Part shown: positions 1 through 10,425 of the stretch, in pieces
How positions within the stretch are numbered: the first letter of the stretch is position 1
How the letters are laid out: every line of letters begins with the position of its first letter
DNA from: Xylaria sp. FL1777
Lineage: Eukaryota > Ascomycota > Sordariomycetes > Xylariales > Xylariaceae
Length of the DNA stretch: 64,000 bases
Reading direction: 5' to 3'
Assembly: GCA_022578965.1 (NCBI GenBank)
Contig: MU400543.1
Location: 124,001 to 188,000, forward strand
Notes under the pieces: generated by a model
What the model saw: the letters and a program-made list of their open reading frames with translations, nothing else
Databases searched by the model: none
Told to the model about the DNA's origin: nothing
Translations under genes and position numbers: made by a program

Positions 1-893
1 CCTGTTTCCCTATTGATACAATATTCCATGACCCCCGGCATCCTCATGGTTCTATGCTTTACCTTACGAGCTCAACATAACTGGGAATTAACTTGAATCA
101 ACTGGCGTTTGTGGTGGTTATTTCCCCATACACTCATCAATTCATCAATCATGAAATTTCCTACCTGGTCGTAGGAAGCGCAGATTTTTTTTTTCGCCTC
201 TTTTTCATCTAGACTTCGGCCGGGACAGGAATAGCTCAAATACCTCATAAAACGGCATTTGCTGTCAACAAAATGCACAAACAATTCAATGTTGAGAAAA
301 TTTTATACCATGTGGAAAATCTTGGGTATTGTGACATTATCATTCCAACTGCAAATGTGACTAGCATCAAAAAGACGCCTAGCACTGTAAGACATAAACG
401 ATAAGTCATAATACTTCCATGGCTGGCACGGTATCTATACCGAAGAGGCATTTCAGTAGAGTAAACTGCACCTCCGGACTCTTCTAGCGTCTTGCCTGAC
501 GCCTTGCTTAATGGATCCTCTGATTCTTTCCCCGAACGCCATGGTTGAGACCGTATACATGCCCTCCCAAAACCATGCACCTAAATTCCTGTTCCACAAC
601 CGAGCGTTTGAAGTACCAGAATCCTAAGTGCTGACACCGAGTAGCACGCCTTAAACTCATTAACGCCTTAACCATGCGCATTATAACATCAAATCATTAA
701 ACCGGAATATAAGATATTCTTCATGCCTCAGGTCACTAACCACACATTCGTCCCAGAAGACTTCGGGGATGTGGGTTTGCGGTTTTTTGTGGCATGGTTA
801 TTCGTGATACCGAGCCGCATTCATGGGAGTCATGGTGTTCATTTTTCGGTATGCGGGATGGTCTCTCTTGTCGTCCTCTACCTCTCCCCCCCT
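1..893. other. Left-edge spacer, downstream of GCN5
   Basis: No gene is supported here. On the minus strand around 245-580 an open frame encodes one hydrophobic stretch that could be a membrane helix, but it has no good ATG context and no recognisable family. The GCN5 3' untranslated region must lie at its right end. Confidence 0.5.
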
Positions 894-2359
894 CTAAGGC
901 TCGAGGTGCGACCATTCGGGGATAGCCTTGATCTGGTTCCACATGTACTTCTCGAGCTTGTTGGCCGACTTAGCATAGGGTGTACTCTCGTTGTTGTACT
1001 TGCGACAATTGTCGAAGATGAGGCGAGCATCTTTGATGAACTCCTCAGGTGTTGTGTACTGGTCGGCCTCGAGCTTCGTCTCCATGGTTGAGAGGTCCAT
1101 CGGCTCCTTGATCACCTCATAATAATCAGCCACGTCATCTTTGTTGACTGGATTTAGGAAGGGCCACGCCGACGCATGGTTCTGCATGTCGTTGAGTAGA
1201 TGGAGGAGCTGGTTGTAGTTCGGGCCGTGGCGAGGCTGGCGCGCCAGTTCATCCATGTCCGGCGACCAGCCTGACTCGCGGATTGCTTCGATGGAAAGAG
1301 GATTGATTGAGGTTACGCCATTCTTCCATTGCTTGGGTGGCTGGTGCACTACGTGTGATTTGGAGAAGGCTCGGATCTTAGCGTGGACGCACTCCTTTTG
1401 CTTCAGTAGCATACGGCCCATCTCAAGGTAGCGTACGCGTGGCAGCATCGAGCATTGCATGATGGTACCTCCCTCGTAGTCCTTTATATAGCCCATCCAT
1501 ATGGATTTAGGTAATGTGATTTCTTTCGTAAAGCCTTGCTTCTTGAAGTAGCCAATGGCATAGTTATCGGCGTATGTGAGGAAATGCATGACGTCGCTGG
1601 TGGCTTTCACGTAGTCTTTCAGGTGAGACATGAGATGTGCTCCGTAACCTTTCACCTGCTGGTCACTACTAATGGCACAGAAGACGATTTCGGCGAACTG
1701 GCGGCCCTTAAACGGCCTGTATGTGATGCCACCCACTACTTCCAGCGGCTTCTTGACGATTGCTATAGACAAGTGCGTTCGGTCGTAGACGAGTCGTGCG
1801 ATGTAATCCTTCGGCATCTTAGGTAGTTGCTTTTGGAAAATGCACTTCAGACCGGTAAGGATAATGAGGGATTCGCGCTCGTTGTCGTTGTTCACTACGC
1901 GGAACTCGATCTCGCCGGTCCGTTCCTCTATCACAGCGGGCTAGCAAAGTATATACGTCAGCAATGTCTTGTGAGGGCTTCCATGTAATGGCGATACGCG
2001 GACATGAACTGCTTCGATAAGATCTCCTGGTTGTGGTGCTACTACAACTCGTCTTTGCATATCCGGTGCCGGGTCGCTGGGCGGGTGTGGCGTGACGAAA
2101 GAAAAGGAAATGCATGGTCAGCCTACCTTCTCAGGGAAAGGAATGGGCTTCATGGCGCGCTTCTTGTCCAGGTCATGAGGGTCTTCGCTGTGTTTGGCGC
2201 GTTTTGAGGCTGCTGGTGACGACGGCTCGTCGCTCGCCTTGCGCTTCCCGTCTGCTCGACAATGAAGGGAGATTAGCAACGTCGTGGACGGGGTTCCAGG
2301 AGACCCAAGAGATTCATCGAGAGACGGAAGAACTCACTCTCTTCCTTAATAAGGCCCAT
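894..2359 (-). CDS. GCN5: Histone acetyltransferase GCN5 (SAGA/ADA catalytic subunit)
   Basis: Nuclear lysine acetyltransferase of the SAGA and ADA coactivator complexes, modifying histone H3 tails to help transcription. I read three exons on the minus strand: 2338-2359, 2127-2251 and 894-1940, with introns of 86 and 186 bp. All junctions are GT-AG and keep phase, giving 397 residues, close to the usual length for filamentous fungi. The first 50 residues are a charged basic leader. The GNAT acetyltransferase domain follows (about 52-230), with the FAEIVF strand carrying the catalytic glutamate near residue 133 and the acetyl-CoA loop QVKGYG. A C-terminal bromodomain (about 286-397) binds acetyl-lysine; its YNNESTPY segment is visible. 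The 22-base first exon is the least certain part; it gives the start MGLIKEE and a natural junction to the basic leader. Family assignment is very secure. Confidence 0.95.
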
Positions 2360-3745
2360 GATGATAGATAGTATTATGAGTAGCAAGGGGAGACGTTGCA
2401 AGATGAATGAGATGCCGCTTCGTGCAGCATCGGGGCGCAAGGGACCTACCTAGGTAGGTAGTTTAATTGATCGTGCTCAACATGCGACGCGGAGTGAGCA
2501 ACGAGTTTCCGGCGCTAGTGTACACACACAGTGCTGATCTGATGTAAAGGGCATTGATTACGGTAACGCGGTAACGGAGGTCCCGGTAACACCGTAACTA
2601 AGCCACATTTGAAAACCACCCTGCTGCACCGGTCTTAGCCTGAGCATCAATCAATCAATTAATCCCGCCTATATAATGCCCCTTCAAAGATAAAATATGT
2701 TCAGCAAGTGCCTACAACAATACCTAAACTTATTATATAATTTATGATGTATTGATATTTATGTATGCTAAACTCTTTCTTTTACTTTAAACATGCAAGT
2801 AAACCCCAGCTATCTTATTAACAACAGTTTAAGAAAATGACCACATAAGAGTAAGATGACACTATACAACTTTTAAGGAGAGAGTAGGATTTATAGAAAA
2901 GCGTTATGTCTAAAGAGTGAAAAAAAAAAAGCAAGAAAGAAGCAGCAGACTGAGAGAAGTGCATCTTCGACTACATAGGAAGGATATGGCCATGGGTCAA
3001 TCTGGGCAATGCCTGAGAACGCTGTGATAGCCAACTTGCACAATGACCTCAAGCAAAAACAGGGCCATGTACAGAAGACCTTAAACAACGGAATACCGAT
3101 GTTAAAGTGATGAGCATGTCAGGAGCCGCCGTTTGATTGATTGAATATACAGTCACTGAGATGAGGTATAATGGAGGTACTTACTTTTAAACAGGGTTCT
3201 TTTACCAGACTTATTATCTCGTAAAAATAATAGAGAGATCTTTGAGGCTTCATGTTTAACTGATCCTAAAATTAAGTATACCGGTATATGTTACTCGAGC
3301 CGTTAAATAACCATAGCGTGCTCAAGATGATAAAGAGAATACCATAGGAGTCTGGGTGCTCACGTAACCATGCATAAAATATAACCGCGCCAACACGTGA
3401 CTCGCTCCAAAGTGAGCCGAGCCTGGGCAAAAGCCACGTTTACGCTAAACCCGATTTGTTTGTAGCCAGATGGCCCAAGTACCAGCCCAGGGTAGGAGCT
3501 CTCTACAAAGGTAGAGCTCCAGTTGATGCTACCTGTCGCATCGACACCAACGTAAATATCACTTGTCCCGCCTGCTTTATCCTCCAGCATGGTATTCGAG
3601 GTTACCAGCGAATCACTACTTAAGTACCTGGCCTGATTGAATTGGCCATTTCACGAGACGATCGGAAACAAGCGAAAACCACAGGCCTCGGACCACCTGC
3701 TCCATCCTTAGGTTCCAGTTCTTCTTCTCTTTCCCATTCTCGCTC
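2360..3745. other. Spacer between GCN5 and OST5 (divergent promoters)
   Basis: This 1.4 kb holds the divergent promoters of GCN5 and OST5. A perfect palindromic block of CCTAGG-centred GTAGGT repeats lies at 2444-2461, just upstream of GCN5, and is one of many such blocks in the window. The middle (2690-3350) is AT-rich with no convincing gene. Short open frames at 2891-3088 and 3360-3590 on the minus strand have no recognisable product. Confidence 0.5.
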
Positions 3746-4099
3746 ATGGATTCCTCACTGCATGAGATCTGGCACACTGCTTCAGGCAGTCCATTTCAAC
3801 CCACCGTCGGAAAGGGAAGCCAATTCTTCGTCGGTTTCGTCCTCCTGCTTCTGGGTCTTGGTTTGACGGGTGGATTCGCCTTTGGTACGTTCTAGATGAT
3901 GTTCATTCGTGATAGCGTGCTGACAGCTTTATGTAGATCGGTCTCTCGCTGGCCTCCCCGTCTACGGTGTCCCAGCTGGATTGGCCATCGCGTGCGTCTT
4001 AGCCCCATACATCCAACCTGCTCTCTCCTTTGCTTGGTCTAACTGTCAAGCAGATTCGGAACGGTCTACATGTTCTGCGCCGTCGGAGTTTACGTATAG
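3746..4099 (+). CDS. OST5: Oligosaccharyltransferase subunit OST5 (TMEM258 family)
   Basis: Small subunit of the ER-membrane oligosaccharyltransferase, which transfers the lipid-linked glycan to asparagines of nascent secretory proteins. It is encoded by three tiny exons, 3746-3884, 3937-3991 and 4054-4099, with introns of 52 and 62 bp; all are GT-AG and phases fit, giving 79 residues. The protein has two membrane segments: one at about 29-46 (FFVGFVLLLLGLGLTGGFAF) and one at about 60-78. It ends in GVYV, the hallmark C terminus of OST5/TMEM258. Yeast Ost5 is 86 residues, so the length fits. RAD1 starts 231 bp downstream on the same strand, so this is one of the tightest intergenic gaps in the window. 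The gene is easy to miss because no exon exceeds 140 bp. Confidence 0.88.
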
Positions 4100-4329
4100 A
4101 AAGAAAGAAATATACTCCAAAAGAGCGCTCGTGGGCAGACGAGAACGTCCCCGTGTACCATAGATGAATTGAGGCGTGTATAAGCGTTGACCACTATCGC
4201 CCAGGCTGTGTTTTGTTTGAGAGTGACCAGACACCCCTTTGATTTTCTCTTCCGTTTTTTCCATTACCCCGTTATTCCGAGTATCTCGAAGACGACTATC
4301 GCCCAGTGGTCGTCTACATCGGTTCATCA

Positions 4330-5358
4330 ATGGCGTCTCCTGTGGGTTCCGTTCCACAGCAACCTCTGTTTCGAGCAGTTGCGAGTTCAACGAGGCAGAT
4401 CTATCAACTCCTGAAGTGCATCAGCTTCTCACCCAAAGTCGAGGTTCAGCTTACGCACCATGGAATTCGGTTCGCGGCCGACCACTCTCGCGTTATGCAG
4501 GGTAAGCGTGACTTCTAGTTCAGGATCTGCCTCCGAAATCGAAAGCACTGACCAGCCATCATAGGTGTGGCATTTCTCGACCAACCGCTCTTCACTACGT
4601 ATACTCTTAACTGGCCAGACGACGCGGAGACGACGCCACGGTTCCAGATGAATCTCTCCGCCTTACTAGAAGCTCTACAGATATTTGGTGCCACCGATGC
4701 GGCAGCCAGAGCAGCCAAAACTGACGCAGACCCATATCGCAGCAATCTCCGCAATTATCGCCCGGACGCCTTTAGTCACCAGACCCTCGGCATGCCTAGT
4801 ACCTGCTGTCTAATCTACGAAAAAGATGGATCACCTCTTAGTGTTATTCTGGAGGAATCTGATGTGAAGACGCAGTGTAACATTGTCACATACACACCCG
4901 AGTCCCCCGATGATATCCCTTTTGATCGAGCAGATCTTTCTTTCAAGATTATTATGCAAGCCCGCTGGCTCCTGGACAGCCTGTCCGAGCTAGCACCTTT
5001 GTCGCCAGTTCGAATCACCGTCTCTGCCTTACCGAATGCGCCTTACCTAAAATTGGCAAGTAGCGGAGCTGTCGGCAGTGCTGGTGTAGACTTCTCTAAC
5101 GGCCGTGATCTTCTCGAGACTTTTTCTGTGCGTGAACCCTGGGTCCAGAGCTTCAAATTTGACCTGGTCAGATCCGCAAGCGAAGCAATGCGGATAGCAA
5201 GCAAAGTCAGCTTCCGTGGGGATAGACAGGGTGTTCTAAGCCTACAGTTTATGGTGGAAAACGAGGGCGGCTTGGTCAGCTTCCTTGATTTTCGGTTCGT
5301 TCCATACATCACGCAAGAGGATGAAGAGACTGAATCTGAAAGTGACGAAGGGAATTAG
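4330..5358 (+). CDS. rad1: DNA damage checkpoint protein Rad1 (9-1-1 clamp subunit)
   Basis: Subunit of the Rad9-Rad1-Hus1 ring that is loaded on damaged DNA and activates the ATR/Mec1 checkpoint. Two exons, 4330-4501 and 4565-5358, are joined across a 63 bp GT-AG intron within a glycine codon (VMQ-G-VAFLD), giving 321 residues. The first exon carries the conserved clamp segment RQIYQLLKCISF and the block GIRFAADHSRVMQ. The second contains FTTYTL and the long PCNA-like second half. The acidic C terminus (EDEETESESDEG) could be a phosphorylation tail. The start chosen is the first ATG (MASPVGSV) a few residues before the conserved clamp fold. The frame stays open upstream without a better ATG. 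Name follows the fission-yeast/human nomenclature; the budding-yeast orthologue is Rad17. Confidence 0.92.
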
Positions 5359-7644
5359 TCGCACTTACTCTATCATCCTGTTCTTACTCTCTCAGTTAGT
5401 TTATACCTTGCCCTATACATACTAGGACTCCGGGCAAATCCTGGCTCAGTTCCTATATAAGACTTTTAAGCATCGTATGAGTGTCATCATATCACCTACG
5501 ATTCTACAATGGTAACCGGTTACTGCCTGTTCATATAATAAGATGTTTGAATGTATCAATTAACTTCTCCAGCTCAGATGGGAAAGCTCGATAACCTTGT
5601 TTCTTGAATCCTGTAAAACTAACTATACGCCTTCAGTCCACTCGCCGCTGCTTCTAGGAGAATCGTGGCCGAACCGATGTCATGTCTACCCATCAGCTAT
5701 CCAGCTGAACACCTACTACATAGTCTTTATGCGCAAAGCCTAGATCATATAGCTCTACAAAATCTGACAAAAAGGTGTGTCACAATGAGTGGCCTGATTA
5801 TCTTATGACCAACGACTTGGGTCTCAAACCTACGCTATCTTTTCTTCTTCCGCTGCCGTTATAGAAAGGATACAAGCTTACCACATATGCAGATACGAGA
5901 ACTAACAAGGCTCTTATAATTTATATACGAAGGCGATTGACGACAAAATAGCGTTCGAGACATCCAGGGTAGTGGCTTGCGGGTAGCGATGTGCATATTA
6001 TGTCTCGAGATGACAGATAACGTACTTCTACATACCACACTGGTGCCTACTTTAATGCTCATCATTCTTCGCGATTTCCGTTCTTTACTAAAATTCTCTT
6101 ACGTATGCCATTTCGCCCAGTCTGTCCCCTCATTCGATCTTACGCCGGGACTAAAAATACATTTACATTGAATTGTCCAGAACACTCACCTGTCGACCAT
6201 ATCTACTAAAACTAGCGGAAGGCGCCGGCTTTTGCGAAAGACGAGAAACAAGCAGTCGATATTGGTGATGAATAAGCCACAATATACCAAACATAAGCCG
6301 CCCGCATGGCTGAGGACCATGCGTCCAGACCCCGTCGCCTTGTCTTTGATATGGCAGGCATCTAGGCATAAGGCATAATATCAGCCCAGTGATGATCCAA
6401 TCATAGTTTAACATGGAACATCTAAAAGCGACTGTCTGAGGTGTGGGAGAAGATCTCATACTCTCTGAGCTTTAAGCCTCACTTATCTCAGCCCTTCGCC
6501 GCGGATAAGTCCGCTTACCACACATTGTTCACGGCCCGTCTTGAGAGGCATTTCCGGCTCTTCCGCTCCTTCCCCAATGTCTGCTTTGTTCTATATGGTT
6601 TATCTCGTGGCTAAATAATAACCATGCTTTTGTAGTTGGTTGGTTAAACAGTAGTGCCTAGAGAGGCAAGTGCCGAGAGGAAGAACACTCATTTGGTTCT
6701 AGTGTCGTATTATGCCATAGAATTGCGCCGTACGATGAATCTGTGTAATTTTTGTCGCTAACCTTGACCAAAGAAGTGGTCAATACATTCCTACATCGCA
6801 ACCACCACACGGTACCCCGCGGTACTCTCCGCGACGATCGTCTTCAGTTAGAGCTGTGTGGCTTTCAGTCTATCTTTATTCTGTCTCGTCCTGTCTCATC
6901 CCCATAAGCGAATTGTGAACCGACTCGCCACTCAAAGCTTATCTTCTAGACCACCCACCGTTCGTGGGATTATCGTAAGATGTCTATCAAGTCACACGCA
7001 CTAGATGGCTTGGTCTCGCTTTACGCACGTTACTTCCCCGGCTGTCCCATCCCTTTGGTAACGATAGAGTGTATGTGGCGTGCCTCCGGATCATCAGGAA
7101 TGCTGAATTGGTGACCAATTAGCTAAGGTAAATGCGAATGATGGCGATTCATAGCGAGGAAGAAGTAGAACTGACCTCACCAGTCTGGAGAGAAAGAATA
7201 TTAGGTAATGAATACCTTTTGGTTCTAATCCTAACACTCTAGCGTATATATAATAGAGCAAGAGCCTCACGATACCTTTTATCTTTGCCTCGACGGCTTT
7301 ATTTAAGTCTATGTGAGACACCCCTTTATGTCTTTGTCTATACCACGGGAACTCCGAGTCACTCTTGAAGTTGAACCTCGCCCTTATATGATAATCCCTT
7401 TGTTTATATTGCCACTGCAAAACACTTTCAAAACTAGAGGCTTCTTCTCAATTTCCAGAGTATATAAAAATACACACTACTTACACTGGATCACGGCATC
7501 TGGATACAAGCCGTTCCATCATCATATACTTTCATAGACTATCGCTATTGTCAACGACTCCTAAGTAGCAGGCTACAGTAACATATACCAGAACTTCCCC
7601 GCCCTTCATCAACGCTGCACTCACTGTCTACAAGTCTCACAACG
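5359..7644. other. Spacer downstream of RAD1
   Basis: About 2.3 kb without a supported gene. Open frames at 5859-6065, 6163-6459 and 7094-7420 (all minus) are short, unrelated to known families and lack splice continuity. Near 7458-7467 a TATA-like AT-rich element (AGTATATAAAAATAC) lies about 180 bp before the candidate gene at 7645. Confidence 0.45.
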
Positions 7645-8134
7645 ATGCGTGGCCTTCCAATCGCGCAAGACGAGCGAGGGTCCGTCGCAAGCTTTTTCAG
7701 CGCGGTCCAGCATCGGCTCACAGCTCTCCTACTGGGGTGTCGAAGCTCCAGCGCCAGCGCCCTACGAATCCCATCCATCTCTAATCCTCCCTCTGACATC
7801 ATGACGAGTGCTTCTCCCAATCACGCCGAGAACCAGGCGCGCCTCTCGGCTCCGTACGTGCCGGAGCATGCCGCTGAGACGTTTGTCAAGACTGCGACGT
7901 CGCGGGAGATGAGAAAGCAAAATGAAATATTGTAATGGGCGAAATCCATGAGAGGAGGAGGATGTATTCATTAACTCACCACTGAGTCATTCTTCAGCGG
8001 CTCTTCTCATCATGGGTTTCATTGGACGGGTATTCGGTAGCCTTGTGCCGCACACCTTTCCTCACCGTTTGGCCCCCTATCTTGCTCCAACCAATCGAGA
8101 GCGTGGGCCAACGACATATCGCAACGGGGGCTGA
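7645..8134 (+). CDS. Possible small membrane protein, hypothetical
   Basis: Not recognised. Exon 7645-7931 could be joined to 7987-8134 by a 55 bp intron with donor GTAATG, a branch-like TTAAC at about 7968 and acceptor CTGAG; the sum is in phase and gives 144 residues (92 if the ATG at 7801 is used). The second exon would add a hydrophobic stretch (AALLIMGFIGRVFG). The segment just before the intron (EMRKQNE) is polar. The acceptor ending GAG is weak; the next AG (7997) gives only a short tail. A TATA-like element lies 180 bp upstream. The evidence is splice logic and composition only, so this remains a tentative gene. Confidence 0.28.
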
Positions 8135-8201
8135 ATGGACACATTCGATATCAATTGCTTGGGGGACATTGGGGCGGAAGATCGGGATCGGATGGCTTAC
8201 T

Positions 8202-8219
8202 CACACACACACACACACA
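8202..8219. repeat. CA dinucleotide microsatellite
   Basis: Nine CA/AC units in an uninterrupted run, followed by further CA-rich and CT-rich sequence to about 8250. Confidence 0.9.
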
Positions 8220-8612
8220 TACGCACACATATTCGCTCTCTCTTTCTCTCTCGGGAATGATTAATCATGTGGCCCCTGAACTGTTGGGAGTATTCGTCAT
8301 CATCCCATTTCCTAGAGACGGATAGAGAGGGGCTGATGGCTACAAGGCCAGACCAGGACAGTCTATCCAGCATGGCAGAATCCATTCGCACGAGTGATGA
8401 CTCGCACGAGTGATGAGGATGATGGTAGCCTTGTCAGTTCTGGACCGTCCCAGAAGAACGTCGGCTAACCACCCCTGACTCTCGCGCAGAGGAGGCTCGC
8501 CGAACTACATGCGCCTACATTTGAGACACTACAGATTATTTCCGCACTAGGGGTAAGGACTCGGATGGCAGGTTGCGCGCGAAGCGGAGTCTTTGCCGCA
8601 ATGCCCCGGAAA

Positions 8613-8643
8613 GGGGAAGGAAGGAGGGGAGGGGAGGGGAGGA
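8613..8643 (+). repeat. G-rich block, quadruplex-type
   Basis: Four GGGG tracts at 8613-8616, 8626-8629, 8631-8634 and 8636-8639 lie in a pure purine run. The last three are separated by single A residues. The arrangement meets the usual rule for an intramolecular G-quadruplex if the 9-base first loop is allowed. Confidence 0.7.
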
Positions 8644-9220
8644 GGCTCACATCTGGAAGGATTTGGCCTTATTTTCTGGGAAATTTGGTGGCAAACGGAA
8701 ATCGCCATTCCAGCACAGCGCCATCGTCGCAGGATGATTAATGTCGCTCCTTTTTTGAAAACTTCGCACTACGCACGCCTGTATCGCATCATGAACCTTG
8801 ACTTCTCCCCGAGATGAGAGGTGAATAGATTAGATTATCAGTCGGAATTAAGAAATTGACTCTCGTCGTATTTCAATACGCGCACACTCTGCCGCCATTC
8901 ATTACCTTCGTTTCAAGTACATAAGTGACATGCTTTTTGCGTAGGCGTTCCTGAGGAACAGGCGTATTCGATGGGAATAGCAGGTACATCCAATCTGCCT
9001 CGCACGGCCTACTTCTAGGTCGAATTGTTGGTTCAAGATAATGTGAGATTTGTTTGGGACGTGGCCGATGTCACCTAAACTTCGTTCACATGCTCCCCGA
9101 CTGTTTCAAGTAGGCGCGCATTCAGTAGCGAGCTTTGCAGTCAACGGATTTCAGCTGTGGCGGCACAATACCACGTCGGGTGAGCGAGCGAGTATCTACG
9201 GCATCGCGGATTCGTGATAC

Positions 9221-9244
9221 ACTGATACCTACACTGATACCTAC
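9221..9244. repeat. Tandem duplicated 12-mer
   Basis: The unit ACTGATACCTAC occurs twice head to tail. It is followed by a partly related third copy. Confidence 0.85.
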
Positions 9245-10390
9245 AGTGATGCACTGTAACGCTGGAACCTACTGAGTAGATAGATAGACCAGCCCAACTG
9301 CTCCCGCATTACTCATACTGCAAATTGAAGTTTTTTTTTCCAATTTTGTACATTGTACAGTATTTGATTCGCGGCTGTTGGGCTCTGTGGTCACGTACTC
9401 AAGGCAGTTGTGACTAGGGATACCAGCTGAAGAAGGCGAATCGTGTCCAACCAAATCCCACGATTAATCCTAAGTCTTCCATTTATGGCAGCCGACGATG
9501 CTGAGTGCTGCAGAAAATAGAAAGGATTGCAGACCACGAGGAGGTGCACATGGCTATTCAACGTTCTCCGGCCCTACAGGGGAAAGCGAATCTAACCACC
9601 ATCCACTTTGTACTGTTTTTAGTTTCGGCTAGTTTTGGCGAGGGGGAAGATGCGTTCAGTTGATGAGCTCGAATGCAGCATATGGAGCATATGGAGCCGA
9701 TTGTGTTTCGGTGACCTGTCTTGTATCATACCTGCGTATGAGTACTTGAGTACTTAGTCAGGATAATGTCCGCATCCCTATTTAGAAGGCCAAGACTGCC
9801 TAACCGCGGATGGGCTGCAAGCCACAAGCAGCAGATCTGACGCTCACGCGACGCTTGTATCAGCACTACCAGCCACCAGCCCTCCAGCCATAAGAACGTT
9901 GGACTACCTTGGCGAGAGCTGGCATGTTTGCTCAGGAGAAGGGGAATCGAATTACTCAGAGAGTCCAGGCGAGGGATGACTGTGCACTAGTGTATACTAA
10001 GTCAATCTATATAGCACACGTCTGTCTGTACGAAGGGGGGCCATGCGAGGCATTGTCAATTGGTGCCGAGAGGCATCTTGGCAAAGGGGTTCTGCAGGGC
10101 CTATACAATATACAATACCTGCAACGGGTATGGTGTAGGTATGTGCTGCGTATAGTAGATAGATGGAAGAAGGCATGCAGATTCTGGTCCCGGCCTGCAC
10201 AAGAGGTCGTGGGGTCTGCCGTGTCACTGCATCATGTCATGCCATCGTGCTCCATCTCTGCTGTGGCCGAGATGGGCTGTGTACACTTACAAGTACCGCA
10301 GACAGACTCCCCGCAGGGATCGAGGACCAGGTGCCTAGCTTGGGTATTTCCAATTCGCTTCTGAACGACACAAGGCATCCTGTATCTTGC

Positions 10391-10425
10391 GTTCTGCGTT
10401 CTGCGTTCTGCGTTCTGCGTTCTGC
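10391..10425. repeat. Heptamer minisatellite, five copies
   Basis: The unit GTTCTGC is repeated five times without a mismatch. The heptamer length means it would shift frame at each copy, in agreement with a non-coding setting. Confidence 0.92.

Noticed and set aside
245..580. Minus-strand frame with a hydrophobic helix (LCLTVLGVFLMLVTFAVGM)
   Set aside because: Its first codon is not ATG, there is no family resemblance and no splice partner; random AT-rich frames often look hydrophobic.
9909..10364. 151-codon plus-strand frame in the gene desert
   Set aside because: It overlaps other equally long frames on both strands, has no motif and runs close to the heptamer repeat region.
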